Source of the DNA: Dehalococcoidia bacterium
Lineage (GTDB): Bacteria > Chloroflexota > Dehalococcoidia > DSTF01 > JACRBR01
Reading direction: 5' to 3'
DNA: 64,000 bases
NCBI GenBank assembly: GCA_040902535.1
Contig: JBBDXD010000018.1
Location: 231,875 to 295,874 of the forward strand
Shown: in pieces, positions 33,088 through 41,685 of the stretch
Position numbering within the stretch: the first letter of the stretch is position 1
How the letters are laid out: every line of letters starts with the position of its first letter
The notes under the pieces: model-generated
What the model was told of the DNA's origin: nothing
Seen by the model: only the letters and a program-made list of their open reading frames with translations
Databases searched by the model: none
Made by a program: the position numbers and the translations under genes

Positions 33088-34257
33088 ATGAAGATCCACG
33101 AATACCAGGCGAAGCAGATCCTTGCGGAGTTCGGGGTGCCGGTGCCCAAGGGACGTGTCGGGAAGACGCCGTCAGAAGCCAGGGCGATCGCGGGGGAACT
33201 CGGGGGCAAGGTCGTCGTGAAGGCGCAGATCCACGCCGGCGGCCGCGGAAAGGGCGGCGGCGTCAAACTCGCGAACTCCGCTGATGAGGCAGAGCGTGTC
33301 GCATCGCAGATCCTGGGGATGCAGCTGATCACGCATCAGACGGGTCCGGAGGGGCAGAAGGTGAAGACCGTGCTCGTCGAGGAACAGATGCAGATCGAGC
33401 GCGAACTCTATCTCGCAGTCCTGATCGACGGCGCCGCCGGGCGCCCCGTGATGATGGCCAGCGCCGTCGGCGGCATGGACATCGAACAGGTCGCCGCGAA
33501 AACCCCTGAGGCGATCCATCGCGTCACCATCGACCCGGTCACGGGCTTTCAGCCGCACCTCGCGCGCGAACTGTGCTTCGCGCTCGACCTGACCGGCGAC
33601 GCGATGAAAGCGGCGGCGAAGCTCATGACGGGCCTCTACGACGCGTTCATCGCGAAGGACGCGTCGCTCGCGGAGATCAATCCGCTCGTCGTGACCGCCG
33701 ACGTCCGTGTGCTGGCGCTCGACGCGAAGATGAACTTCGACGACAACGCACTCTTCCGACAGCCAGAGATCGAGGCGCTGCGCGACGAGGACGAAGAAGA
33801 CCCGTCGGAAGTCGAGGCCGCCGAGAAGGGCATCAGCAACTTCATCAAGCTCGACGGCAATATCGGCTGCCTGGTGAACGGCGCCGGTCTCGCCATGGCG
33901 ACGATGGACAGCATCAAGCTCGCGGGTGGCGAACCGGCGAACTTCCTCGATATCGCGACGGCAAACGACGTCCAGAAGGTCGTCGACGCGCTGATGATCA
34001 TCTCGCGCGACCCGAACGTGAAGGCGATTCTGGTCAACATCTTCGGCGGCATGGCGCGCGTCGACGTGATCGCGGAGGGCATCATCCAGGCGCAGCGGCA
34101 GATGCAAAAGGCGGTGCCTGTCGTCGCGCGGCTCGCGGGCACCAACGTCGAAGAAGGCGAGCGGCTGATCAAGGAGAGCGGGCTGCCGTTGATCCGCGCG
34201 GAGGAGTTGGGCGACGCCGCCAGGAAGGCCGTCGAAGCAGCGAAGGCCGCCGCGTAG
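33088..34257 (+). CDS. sucC: Succinyl-CoA ligase beta subunit
   Basis: 389 residues. TCA-cycle enzyme subunit: ATP-grasp domain binding nucleotide and phosphate plus C-terminal CoA-ligase domain. Seen: MKIHEYQAKQIL at the start, HAGGRGKGGGVK (ATP-grasp glycine loop, ~52-63), SLAEINPL (metal ligands), KLDGNIGCLVNGAGLAM and VNIFGGMARVDVIAEGI (subunit interface/CoA). ATG 33088 follows GAGAGAGGGAG. The alpha-subunit gene sucD, usually next, is not here; instead a small accessory pair follows at once, so sucD must lie elsewhere. Confidence 0.95.
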   Translation: MKIHEYQAKQILAEFGVPVPKGRVGKTPSEARAIAGELGGKVVVKAQIHAGGRGKGGGVKLANSADEAERVASQILGMQLITHQTGPEGQKVKTVLVEEQMQIERELYLAVLIDGAAGRPVMMASAVGGMDIEQVAAKTPEAIHRVTIDPVTGFQPHLARELCFALDLTGDAMKAAAKLMTGLYDAFIAKDASLAEINPLVVTADVRVLALDAKMNFDDNALFRQPEIEALRDEDEEDPSEVEAAEKGISNFIKLDGNIGCLVNGAGLAMATMDSIKLAGGEPANFLDIATANDVQKVVDALMIISRDPNVKAILVNIFGGMARVDVIAEGIIQAQRQMQKAVPVVARLAGTNVEEGERLIKESGLPLIRAEELGDAARKAVEAAKAAA

Positions 34258-34279
34258 TCCATCGGTGAGGAGGTCAGGG

Positions 34280-34522
34280 ATGACGGAGGTCAACGAGCCT
34301 CGCGCCGGTTATGAGAAGGACCTGTACGACCTCGAGATGGAGCTCTATCTCGAGGCGCTCGAGAAGTGCGTGGGCGAATGGATCGCGATCTTCGATGGGA
34401 AGCTGATCCATTCTCCGAACCCAGACGAAATCCGAGCACAATTGCCGCCAGGGGCGTTCACGAGTGGCAAAGCGATCGTGACGTTCGTCGGGAGCCCGCC
34501 GCCGTATCGCATTCGCATTTGA
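34280..34522 (+). CDS. DUF5678-like small protein
   Basis: 80 residues: acidic N-terminal helix (DLYDLEMELYLEALEKC) then VGEWIAIFDGKLIHSPNPDEIRAQL, which has the W-x-A-x-x-x-G-x-x-x-x-x-x-PDE layout of DUF5678 proteins (recalled). Function unknown. AGGAGG six bases upstream of ATG 34280; translationally coupled to the next gene through a TTGA overlap. It begins 22 bases after sucC but has its own strong ribosome site. Confidence 0.68.
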   Translation: MTEVNEPRAGYEKDLYDLEMELYLEALEKCVGEWIAIFDGKLIHSPNPDEIRAQLPPGAFTSGKAIVTFVGSPPPYRIRI

Positions 34523-34923
34523 TAACGGGGTTCTTCATCGGAGAGAGCGCGTTTGTCCGCGCCCGCATCCGATTTCCTCAAATGAGCGGCGTTGCGATCG
34601 AAGAGGATCTACTCATCGACACGGGTTCGCACGTGACAGTCATCCAGTACCGAGTGGTAGAGGCGCTTGACGCAACATTACGCATTCGCGAGCATCGAAT
34701 GGAGGAGAGTCGTGGATTCGGAGGCCGGACGACAGTTGCGGTCGTCCCAATCGAGTTGGAATTTGGCACTGGGGGCGGCGTGTTTAGATTCGGCGCGCGG
34801 GTTGCTGTCGAGCCGAACCCACTCGGAGATCTGCCATCCGCGCTAGGCATGGACTTCATCTCCTCGTTTCGGCTAACGGTTTCTCGCAACGAGAACATCG
34901 TCGAACTCCGGCCAACGTTCTGA
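34519..34923 (+). CDS. Retropepsin-like aspartic protease
   Basis: 134 residues from TTG 34519, overlapping the DUF5678-like stop by three bases. The active-site motif LLIDTGSHVTVI (DTGS) is followed, as in clan AA single-lobe proteases, by a glycine-rich flap region (RGFGGRT) and LGMDFISSFRLTV (the hydrophobic-G-x-D/N motif). No signal peptide or membrane span; acts as a dimer in the cytoplasm if active. Substrate unknown, possibly the coupled small protein. Its last 51 bases overlap the convergent permease gene. Confidence 0.75.
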   Translation: MITGFFIGESAFVRARIRFPQMSGVAIEEDLLIDTGSHVTVIQYRVVEALDATLRIREHRMEESRGFGGRTTVAVVPIELEFGTGGGVFRFGARVAVEPNPLGDLPSALGMDFISSFRLTVSRNENIVELRPTF

Positions 34924-36588
34924 CGCCTGACCTTGATGGCGCGACGACTCCTCCGCGTCCTGTCGCCATGCCGCGAGGCGCACGGCGATCAGCAGAAATC
35001 CGAGCACGATCAGCGTCAGCGTGATACCGGGCGCGAGGAGCGGCGCCCAGTTCTCAGTCGCGAAGTTGACATTGTTCGAAATCAACGCTCCGAACGTGAT
35101 CTCGCCGAACGACGGTTCGAATAGAAAGCTCACTCCTGTCTCGAACAGAATCGCCAACGCCGCCGCCCAACAGGCGCCCTCGACCAGCGGAGGGAGTGAG
35201 CGTGCCATCGATTTGCGAAGATCTGCCCGATCGACCTCGATTCCCGTTCCCGCGCCAAGCCCGAGCGCAAAGGCCACAACAACTGCCGGCGCCGCCTTTG
35301 TCGCGTCCCAATGGTCAAACGAGAATGCAGCGACGAGCACGAAGTACAGCACCATGATGGGTAGCGCGTGTATGTAAGCAGAAGCGTCGTTTAGTACATC
35401 CCGGGCCTGCCTCCAACAACGTACGCAAAGCGAAGCCAGCGCCGCGCTGGTAACGAACCCTAGCGCAAGCACGACAGCGGCAAACTCCAACGAGTTTCGC
35501 GCCGCTGAGAGAGTCTCTGAAAACACATCGAAACCGAATTGATTCGTTCCAAACGGATGGGACCAGGAGGTTCCCTCAAAGCGCGAGTCGGGGTCCAACC
35601 GGCGTGGCTCCGAGGCAACCTCAGGTCCAATCAGGGCAGCAAACAGGAAGACTGCGACGAGTATTGTGCCCGCGATCAACATGGGACTTTGCAGGAACAT
35701 TGGTGCGGCAGCGCGAGTCGGCCTACTCACTTCAACCGTCCAGAGTCGGGTAACCAGCACGACTGCTATGGACAGGGTTCCAAGGATGGATGCGAGCGCT
35801 TGTGTTACAGGCAGATCCCCGACCAAGCTCGCCACAAACAGCCACTCGCCAAGTCCCTGCACGGCGAAAATTCCCTCAACGAAGACGGCCCCCGAGATAA
35901 AAAGTGGCAGACACCACGCACCCAGAGTCGCGCCACGTCTCGCGTCAAATCGCGCGTTAGCGTGAGGCAATCCGTAGACGAGCATCGCGACAGCGGCGGC
36001 TGCAATCCCCAATGTGAACGACGGCGGACCGAAGAGATGCACGTTTCGAACGGGGTCATCCAAGATCGAAACGTATCCGCCGACCGGATAAGAGTGGCTC
36101 CACCATACGGAAGGGACGATGATAATCAGTAAGAGCGTGAACCCTATCGGGAGCGCGGACAGGATCGCGGCGAAGGTCAGCACGAGTTCCCGTTGGCGGC
36201 GCCGCATCATCCCTACCAATGCGGCAAAGAGCCATCCCGATGCTATGGCCACGATCACGGCTATGACCGTTATCTCGACTGTCGGCGGCAGTCTTCGTCG
36301 GAACTCCTCGCCGATCGGCCTCTCCGATCGGTACTCCTCACCCAGATCGCCGCGGACGGCATTGCCCAACCATCGCGCATAGCCCTCGTACCATGGGTCG
36401 TTTAGACCGAGTTCATCGCGGATTCGCTCTATTTCGTCCCGGGGACCCAACGTCACAATCTCGCGTTCGAACGGGCCGTACAGCAGGAAGTACGAGGTCG
36501 CCGAGACGACCACGAAGATCACGGGCACGAGCGCTACGCGCAACGCGACCCGTTGCCACATCCGCCAGCCGGGGCTTCGATCCTCCAT
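34873..36588 (-). CDS. Fused DppB-DppC peptide/nickel-type ABC permease
   Basis: 571 residues from ATG 36588. The first half resembles DppB: ATSYFLLYGPFEREIVTLGP, then GLNDPWYEGYARWLGNAVRGDLGEEY and RRLPPTVEITVIAVIVAI. The second half, after ~residue 290, resembles DppC: SPMLIAGTILVAVFLFAALIGP, then SHPFGTNQFGFDVFSETLSAARNSLEFA. Normally these are two genes; here they form one chain with about twelve spans. No ATPase or binding protein is adjacent. Several conserved positions (HPLGTDxxGRD) are changed to HPFGTNQFGFD, so it may be diverging. A heptad tract lies just upstream. Confidence 0.8.
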   Translation of the reverse strand: MEDRSPGWRMWQRVALRVALVPVIFVVVSATSYFLLYGPFEREIVTLGPRDEIERIRDELGLNDPWYEGYARWLGNAVRGDLGEEYRSERPIGEEFRRRLPPTVEITVIAVIVAIASGWLFAALVGMMRRRQRELVLTFAAILSALPIGFTLLLIIIVPSVWWSHSYPVGGYVSILDDPVRNVHLFGPPSFTLGIAAAAVAMLVYGLPHANARFDARRGATLGAWCLPLFISGAVFVEGIFAVQGLGEWLFVASLVGDLPVTQALASILGTLSIAVVLVTRLWTVEVSRPTRAAAPMFLQSPMLIAGTILVAVFLFAALIGPEVASEPRRLDPDSRFEGTSWSHPFGTNQFGFDVFSETLSAARNSLEFAAVVLALGFVTSAALASLCVRCWRQARDVLNDASAYIHALPIMVLYFVLVAAFSFDHWDATKAAPAVVVAFALGLGAGTGIEVDRADLRKSMARSLPPLVEGACWAAALAILFETGVSFLFEPSFGEITFGALISNNVNFATENWAPLLAPGITLTLIVLGFLLIAVRLAAWRQDAEESSRHQGQASERWPEFDDVLVARNR

Positions 36589-36646
36589 CGCAAGCGACAA
36601 TACTACGCGGTCGCCGCACTTGCCTAGCCATCGCTCGGCCGCGCCG

Positions 36647-36667
36647 CGACCTGCGACCAGCGACCAG
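36647..36667. repeat. Single heptad tract
   Basis: CGACCTG, CGACCAG, CGACCAG: three 7-bp units, same word as the right arm of element D and the complement of the array at 63941. Lies upstream of the permease gene. No inverted partner seen nearby. Confidence 0.55.
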
Positions 36668-36781
36668 CCGCCGGGTTTGACACGCCATAACTCGATTGTT
36701 ACTCTCTTCTCAATCCGCCATGTGGGCGGATTCACTCATTCCGCGGAGCCCAATGCAGCTCACAAGCATGGCGATGCCTCT

Positions 36782-36823
36782 GCCCCGGGAAAGCCGGGGC
36801 GCCCTGATGGGATAATTCATCCC
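36782..36823. promoter_or_regulatory. Two hairpins in thrC leader
   Basis: GCCCCGG/CCGGGGC (36782-36788 with 36794-36800) and GGGAT/ATCCC (36809-36813 with 36819-36823) in the ~140-base region before thrC. The second contains GATAAT, a possible -10. Could be an attenuator or promoter-embedded structure; it does not match a riboswitch consensus that I know. Confidence 0.35.
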
Positions 36824-36878
36824 CTCGGCGTCTGGACGTCCAAAAGCGTCCCGACCCTGACACAGGAGGTACGCTCCC

Positions 36879-38135
36879 ATGCCCTTCACTAAAGGCCTGC
36901 GTTGCCGGGAATGTAACCGCGAGTATCCCGCCGACCCCATCCACGTCTGCGAGTTCTGCTTCGGGCCGCTCGAAGTCGTCTATGACTACGAGGCGATGCA
37001 CCGCAACGTCACGCGCGAAAGCATCGAGGGCGGACCGGAGACGGTCTGGCGCTACGCCGACCTGCTGCCCGCGAATCCCGAGTACGCCGTCGACATCAAC
37101 GCCGGGTTCACGCCCCTCGTCCGTGCGAAGAACCTGGGCGAGGAACTCGGCCTGAAGAACCTCTGGCTCAAGAACGACTGCGCCAACCCGACATGGTCGT
37201 TCAAGGACCGCGTCGTCACGATTGCGGCGACGAAGGCCCGCGAGTTCGGCTTCGATACGCTGGCCTGTGCGTCGACGGGTAATCTCGCCAACAGTGTGTC
37301 AGCCCACGCCGCGCGCGCCGGCCTCGCCGCATACGTCTTCATTCCGTCCGACCTGGAGCGCGGCAAAATCGTCGGGTCGAGCATTTACGGCGCGACGCTC
37401 GTCGCCGTCGACGGCAACTACGACGACGTGAACCGCCTCTGTTCTGAGTTGGCCGACAAGTACAAGTGGGCGTTCGTCAACATCAACATGCGGCCGTACT
37501 ACGCCGAAGGCTCAAAAACGCTCGGCTTCGAGGTCGCGGAGCAGCTCGGATGGCGCGCGCCGGAGCACGTCGTCGCGCCTATGGCCTCCGGGTCGCTGTA
37601 CGTCAAGATCTGGAAGGGTTTCCAGGAGCTGGCGAAGCTCTGGCTCATCGACAGCGTCACCACGAAGATGTCAGGCGCGCAGGCGCGCGGCTGCTCGCCG
37701 ATCGTCACGGCGTACGAACGCGGCACGACGAACATTCGCCCCGTGCGGCCGAAGACCATCGCCAAGTCGCTCGCCATCGGCAATCCCGCCGATGGCTATT
37801 ACGCGCTCAAGGTGATGGAGGAGTCCGGCGGCTTCGGCGTCGCATCGGACGACGACGAGATTGTCGCCGGTATCAAGCTGCTCGCGGAAAGCGAAGGCAT
37901 CTTCGCGGAGACGGCGGGCGGCGTCGTGATCGCCGGGTTGAAGAAACTCGCCCGCGAGGGCAAGATCCAGCCGGACGAATTGACCGTCGCTTACATCACG
38001 GGCTCCGGGCTGAAGACACAGGAAGCGATCGAGGACCACATCGCCCTGCCGTTGCACATCGACCCGCACCTCGCATCGTTCGAGCAGGCGCTCGGACTGC
38101 GCGAGCAGGAGCGCGCAACGGCGACGGCATCCTGA
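36879..38135 (+). CDS. thrC: Threonine synthase
   Basis: 418 residues, PLP enzyme converting O-phosphohomoserine to threonine. N-terminal zinc ribbon with C9, C12, C24, C27, as in the long ThrC forms of archaea and many Gram-positives. PLP lysine K109 in NPTWSFKDR; SGNLANS-type phosphate loop reads ASTGNLANSVSAHA. AGGAGG precedes ATG 36879 by ten bases. First gene of thrC-NIL-MoaD, a grouping linked to sulfur relay for Cys/Met synthesis. The C-terminal 20 residues are Arg/Glu-rich and poorly conserved. Confidence 0.94.
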   Translation: MPFTKGLRCRECNREYPADPIHVCEFCFGPLEVVYDYEAMHRNVTRESIEGGPETVWRYADLLPANPEYAVDINAGFTPLVRAKNLGEELGLKNLWLKNDCANPTWSFKDRVVTIAATKAREFGFDTLACASTGNLANSVSAHAARAGLAAYVFIPSDLERGKIVGSSIYGATLVAVDGNYDDVNRLCSELADKYKWAFVNINMRPYYAEGSKTLGFEVAEQLGWRAPEHVVAPMASGSLYVKIWKGFQELAKLWLIDSVTTKMSGAQARGCSPIVTAYERGTTNIRPVRPKTIAKSLAIGNPADGYYALKVMEESGGFGVASDDDEIVAGIKLLAESEGIFAETAGGVVIAGLKKLAREGKIQPDELTVAYITGSGLKTQEAIEDHIALPLHIDPHLASFEQALGLREQERATATAS

Positions 38136-38209
38136 CCGACGACCGACAGCCGTAGCTAGCGTTACGCTACGCCGGTGGGCGCAGAACTGCCCGCGGCAAG
38201 GAGTAGGAC

Positions 38210-38452
38210 ATGGCAAAGCAGCGCGTGAAATTCACGTTCGTCCAGGAGTTGATCACCCTGCCGATCATCTACGAACTCGGCAAGAACTTCAGCCTGGTCA
38301 CGAACATCCGGCGCGCCGACGTGACCGAAGATCGCGGCTGGGTGATCCTGGAGATCGAAGGCCAGATGGAAGAGATCGAACGCGCGCTCGACTGGGTCGC
38401 ATCGAAGGGCGTGCGTGTCGATCCGGTGCAGGGAGACATCGTCGAGGGGTAG
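38210..38452 (+). CDS. NIL domain protein
   Basis: 80 residues: KQRVKFTFVQELITLPIIYELGKNFSLVTNIRRADVTEDRGWVILEIEG, the NIL ferredoxin-like fold seen at the C-terminus of methionine-importer ATPases and as stand-alone proteins in anaerobic/thermophilic lineages, where it takes part in sulfide incorporation into homocysteine. AAGGAG precedes ATG 38210. Between thrC and the MoaD-like gene, so a role in sulfur amino-acid synthesis is likely. Confidence 0.88.
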   Translation: MAKQRVKFTFVQELITLPIIYELGKNFSLVTNIRRADVTEDRGWVILEIEGQMEEIERALDWVASKGVRVDPVQGDIVEG

Positions 38453-38494
38453 CGCGCTGCGGCGTGTACCACATCGCACGCACGGGAGACGAAC

Positions 38495-38770
38495 ATGGCA
38501 CAGATCCGCATACCGACACCGCTGCGCAAGCTCACGAACGATACCGAGATCGTGAGCGCCGATGCGTCGAACCTCGGCGAGGCGATCGACCGGCTCGAAG
38601 GCGAGTACCCGGGCATCAAGGAGCGCATCTGCGACGAAGCGGGCGAACTCCGGCGCTTCGTCAACGTCTACGTCAACGGCGAAGACGTACGCTTCCTCGA
38701 CAACCTGGCGACCAAGCTATCCGCCAACGACGAAGTCAGCATCGTGCCGGCGGTCGCGGGCGGAGCCTAG
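38495..38770 (+). CDS. MoaD/ThiS-like (CysO-type) sulfur-carrier protein
   Basis: 91 residues, beta-grasp fold. Closest pattern known to me is CysO of mycobacteria: IRIPTPLRKLTNDTEIV, EAIDRLEGEYPGIKERIC, RRFVNVYVNGEDVRFLDNLAT, EVSIVPAVAGGA. The carrier needs a C-terminal Gly-Gly for thiocarboxylation; here one Ala follows the GG, so a peptidase (for example a JAMM/Mec type) would have to trim it first. Third gene after thrC and NIL, 42 bases downstream of the latter. Confidence 0.88.
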   Translation: MAQIRIPTPLRKLTNDTEIVSADASNLGEAIDRLEGEYPGIKERICDEAGELRRFVNVYVNGEDVRFLDNLATKLSANDEVSIVPAVAGGA

Positions 38771-38771
38771 C

Positions 38772-39284
38772 CTAGGCGGCGGGGTCGATGCGCTCGACCG
38801 CAGCCGCGGCGTGCGGCAGGGGCGAACGAAACGCGTCCGGATCGTGTACGAAGCTGATGTCCCACTTGGGCGCGCTGACCGCACGTCCGCGTCTCCAGAT
38901 CTCGTCGCGGACGCGCATCGCGCCGATGCGCGCGAGGTCCGGATCGGTCTCCGGCATGATGATGAGGATGCCGTCGCCTTCATCTGCCCAGCCGACGAGG
39001 TCGGTAGACCGGGCAGCGGCCATCGCCGCGTCGGCCGCCGCATCACGTGCGGCGCGCGACAGACGCTCACCACGCAGGAGGTGCGGTTCGGCCATCACGA
39101 CGGCCAGCGGGCGGCCGTAACGCAGCGCCCGCTCGACTTCCTCTTCGAGGCGATATTGTATGAACCATGACGACAACAGCCCGCCCGTGCGAAGCTGCTC
39201 GCGCCGCTCGTGGTCGCGCTCGATTTCCGGCGACGGCGAGCCGTCGTCTACCTTCGAGTCGTTGCGGCGCGAGAACAGGGGCAT
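38772..39284 (-). CDS. Degenerate GGDEF-like (nucleotidyl cyclase fold) protein
   Basis: 170 residues. WFIQYRLEEEVERALRYGRPLAVVMAEP matches the opening helix and strand of diguanylate cyclases; DRx and I-site are absent and the GGDEF position reads DEGDG before ILIIMPETDPD, so cyclase activity is unlikely. Perhaps a c-di-GMP or nucleotide sensor, or a scaffold. ATG 39284 has GGAGG five bases upstream; the frame's upstream extension has no family sequence. Its 3' end meets that of the MoaD-like gene (convergent, one base apart) and it is divergent from argC. Confidence 0.72.
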   Translation of the reverse strand: MPLFSRRNDSKVDDGSPSPEIERDHERREQLRTGGLLSSWFIQYRLEEEVERALRYGRPLAVVMAEPHLLRGERLSRAARDAAADAAMAAARSTDLVGWADEGDGILIIMPETDPDLARIGAMRVRDEIWRRGRAVSAPKWDISFVHDPDAFRSPLPHAAAAVERIDPAA

Positions 39285-39418
39285 CGAGACCTCCGTCGAG
39301 GGCAGTCTGGTCGCGGCCTTCCTATGATCTCTTCGACGTGAGCGCCCGCCGGCTGAAGGTGCAGGCACCCTTACAACGTGCGTTCGTGACCGCACTACCA
39401 GCGCTCACGCGTAGCCGA

Positions 39419-39424
39419 TAACCT
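39419..39424 (+). promoter_or_regulatory. Putative -10 box of leaderless argC mRNA
   Basis: TAACCT, six bases, ATG 39431, no ribosome site. Confidence 0.5.
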
Positions 39425-39430
39425 ACCGGC

Positions 39431-40456
39431 ATGAAGACGGCCGGCATCCTGAACGTGACCGGATACGTCGGCGCCGAGCTGGCGCGGCTGCTCCTCGGCC
39501 ATCCGGAGGTCAGCCTCGTCGGCGTGACTGGCCGCAGCGCCGCTGGAAAGCGCCTGCCCGAGCTGTTCCCGCACCTCTGGCAGCTCGATATGCCGATCAC
39601 GGAAGAACTGCCCGACGTCGACGTCGTCTTTTCCGCGCTGCCACATGCGGCGGCGGCCGAGCACCTCGCGCCGTACATCGAAGCAGGGGTACCGGTAGTG
39701 GATGCGAGCGCCGACTTCAGGCTCAAGCGCATCGACGACTACGAAGCGCACTACAAGACGACGCATCCGGCGCCGCACCTGCTGTCGCGCGCCGTCTTCG
39801 GGCTGCCCGAGCTGCACCGCGACGAGATGTCCGCCGCGATGCTCGTCGCCGGTTCCGGCTGCCACTCGGCAGGCGTGATCCTGGCGCTGGCGCCGTTGTT
39901 CGCGGCGGGGATCATCGAACCGGAGGTGATCGCTGATACGAAGACGGGGCTTTCCGGCGCGGGCCGCACGCTGGGCCTCAACCTGCACTTCTCCGAAGCC
40001 GACGAGAACGTCGCGCCGTACGCACTCGATGGCCACCGCCACGTGCCGGAGATGACGCAAGAACTGGCGCTGCTCGCCGAAGCACCGGTGCCGTCGATCA
40101 CGTTCGTGCCGCACTACATTCCGATGACGCGCGGCATCCTGAGCACGTGCTACGCGCGGGCGAAGAGCGGCGCCCTCGCCGGCGGGCGTAATGAGATCAG
40201 CGAGCTGTACCGCGACTTCTACAAGGATGCCCCGTTCGTACACATCTCCAGCACGCCTCCTTCGACGAAGCAGGTCCTGGGCACGAACTACTGCGTGATC
40301 CACCCGACCGTCAACCTGAGCACGGGGACGATCGTCGTTGCGAGCGCGCTGGACAACCTGGGAAAAGGCGCCGCGGGAAACGTCGTGCAATGCTTTAACG
40401 TGATGCAGGGGCTGCCCGAAACGCTGGGGCTGCAACACACCGCGCTCTTTCCCTAG
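39431..40456 (+). CDS. argC: N-acetyl-gamma-glutamyl-phosphate reductase
   Basis: 341 residues. Third step of arginine synthesis: NADPH reduction of N-acetylglutamyl phosphate. Rossmann loop ILNVTGYVGAELARLL; catalytic Cys144 lies in GSGCHSAG, whereas most ArgC have PGCYPTA, so the active-site surround is atypical. HFSEADENVAPYALDGHRHVPE and FVPHYIPMTRGILSTCYA are family hallmarks. Start ATG 39431 with a leaderless-type box. Next gene argJ overlaps by one base. Confidence 0.94.
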   Translation: MKTAGILNVTGYVGAELARLLLGHPEVSLVGVTGRSAAGKRLPELFPHLWQLDMPITEELPDVDVVFSALPHAAAAEHLAPYIEAGVPVVDASADFRLKRIDDYEAHYKTTHPAPHLLSRAVFGLPELHRDEMSAAMLVAGSGCHSAGVILALAPLFAAGIIEPEVIADTKTGLSGAGRTLGLNLHFSEADENVAPYALDGHRHVPEMTQELALLAEAPVPSITFVPHYIPMTRGILSTCYARAKSGALAGGRNEISELYRDFYKDAPFVHISSTPPSTKQVLGTNYCVIHPTVNLSTGTIVVASALDNLGKGAAGNVVQCFNVMQGLPETLGLQHTALFP

Positions 40457-41685
40457 TGGCCCGCACGACCGCTCGAAGCGGCATTGAGGAAATCCAGCGC
40501 GGCAGCATTAGCAGTCCGCAGGGGTTCGTCGCCGGCGCCGTCTACGCCGGTATCAAGACGTACGGTGAAAACAAGCTCGACGTCGGCATCGTCGCTTCGA
40601 CGCGGCCGGCGACGTGCGCCGCCATGTTCACGCGCAGCAAAGTGCGCTCCGCCGCCGTCATGGTGTCGGAGATGCACGCGCGGCGCGGCTCCGCGCGCGC
40701 GATCATCGTCAATGCGGGCATCTCGAACGTCGCGACCGGCGCCGACGGCATCCGTGACGCCACCGAGATGGCCGAACTCGTTGCCGGCAAACTGGGCATC
40801 AACAGGCGCGATGTGATCGTCGGCAGCACGGGCATCATTGGCCACCCGCTGCCCATGGCGAAGATCCGCGACGCCGCCGCTCGCATCGAGTTGCGCGCGG
40901 ACGGCGGTCATGAGTTCGCCCGCGCCATCCTGACGACCGACACGCACGCGAAGGAGATCGCCGTCCGCTTTCGCGCCAATCGGCAAGACTACATCCTCGC
41001 CGGCTGCGCGAAGGGCTCGGGCATGATCCACCCCGACATGGCGACCATGTTCTGCTTCATGACAACCGACGCGCCGGTGCAGCAGCGGTACCTCCGCACG
41101 GTGCTCACGGATGCCATCGACGACTCGCTGAACATGATCAGCGTCGACGGCGACACGAGCACCAGCGACACGACGGCCGTCATCGCGAATGGCGCAGCGG
41201 GCGGCCCGCCGATCGACCCTGCAAGCCTCGGCGCGTCCGCCTTCGAAGCAGCCCTCCGTCATGTGTGCACCGCGCTCGCACGCATGCTCGCGCGCGACGG
41301 CGAGGGCGCGCAAAAGCTCATCGAAGTGCAGGTCGAGGGCGCCGCGAGCGACAAGGACGCACGCGCCGCGGCGCGCACCGTGACGGCGTCCCCCCTGGTC
41401 AAGTCGGCGGTGCACGGCAACGACCCGAACTGGGGCCGCGTGCTCATGGCCGTCGGCCGCAGCGGCGCCCGCATCAACGTCGATCGCGCGTCGGTCTGGC
41501 TGGGGGAGGCGCGCGTCTTCGACGGCCTGCCCGTCAAGTTCGACGCACGCGCCGTCAGCCGCTATCTTCGCAACGAAGAGGTGCTCATCCGCGTCCATCT
41601 GGGCGCCGGAGCCGCGACCGCGACCGCGTGGGGTTGTGACCTCACGCCTGAGTACGTGCACATCAACAGTGACTACACAACCTGA
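40456..41685 (+). CDS. argJ: Bifunctional ornithine acetyltransferase/N-acetylglutamate synthase
   Basis: 409 residues. Recycles the acetyl group from N-acetylornithine to glutamate. The self-cleavage site is visible: KGSGMIHPDMATM, with Thr197 as the nucleophile after Ala196. HGNDPNWGRVLMAVGRSG is the C-terminal substrate motif. GTG 40456 shares its first base with the argC stop (TAGTG). ArgJ allows the cyclic arginine pathway; the preceding argC and following argB complete a compact cluster. argD and argF are not in the window. Confidence 0.95.
   Translation: MARTTARSGIEEIQRGSISSPQGFVAGAVYAGIKTYGENKLDVGIVASTRPATCAAMFTRSKVRSAAVMVSEMHARRGSARAIIVNAGISNVATGADGIRDATEMAELVAGKLGINRRDVIVGSTGIIGHPLPMAKIRDAAARIELRADGGHEFARAILTTDTHAKEIAVRFRANRQDYILAGCAKGSGMIHPDMATMFCFMTTDAPVQQRYLRTVLTDAIDDSLNMISVDGDTSTSDTTAVIANGAAGGPPIDPASLGASAFEAALRHVCTALARMLARDGEGAQKLIEVQVEGAASDKDARAAARTVTASPLVKSAVHGNDPNWGRVLMAVGRSGARINVDRASVWLGEARVFDGLPVKFDARAVSRYLRNEEVLIRVHLGAGAATATAWGCDLTPEYVHINSDYTT

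Noticed and set aside
36589..36735. N-terminal extension of the fused permease
   Set aside because: It would translate through the heptad tract at 36647 and adds no membrane-protein-like sequence.
36740..36878. Riboswitch before thrC
   Set aside because: Two hairpins are visible but I cannot match them to a SAM, threonine-attenuator or other known consensus.
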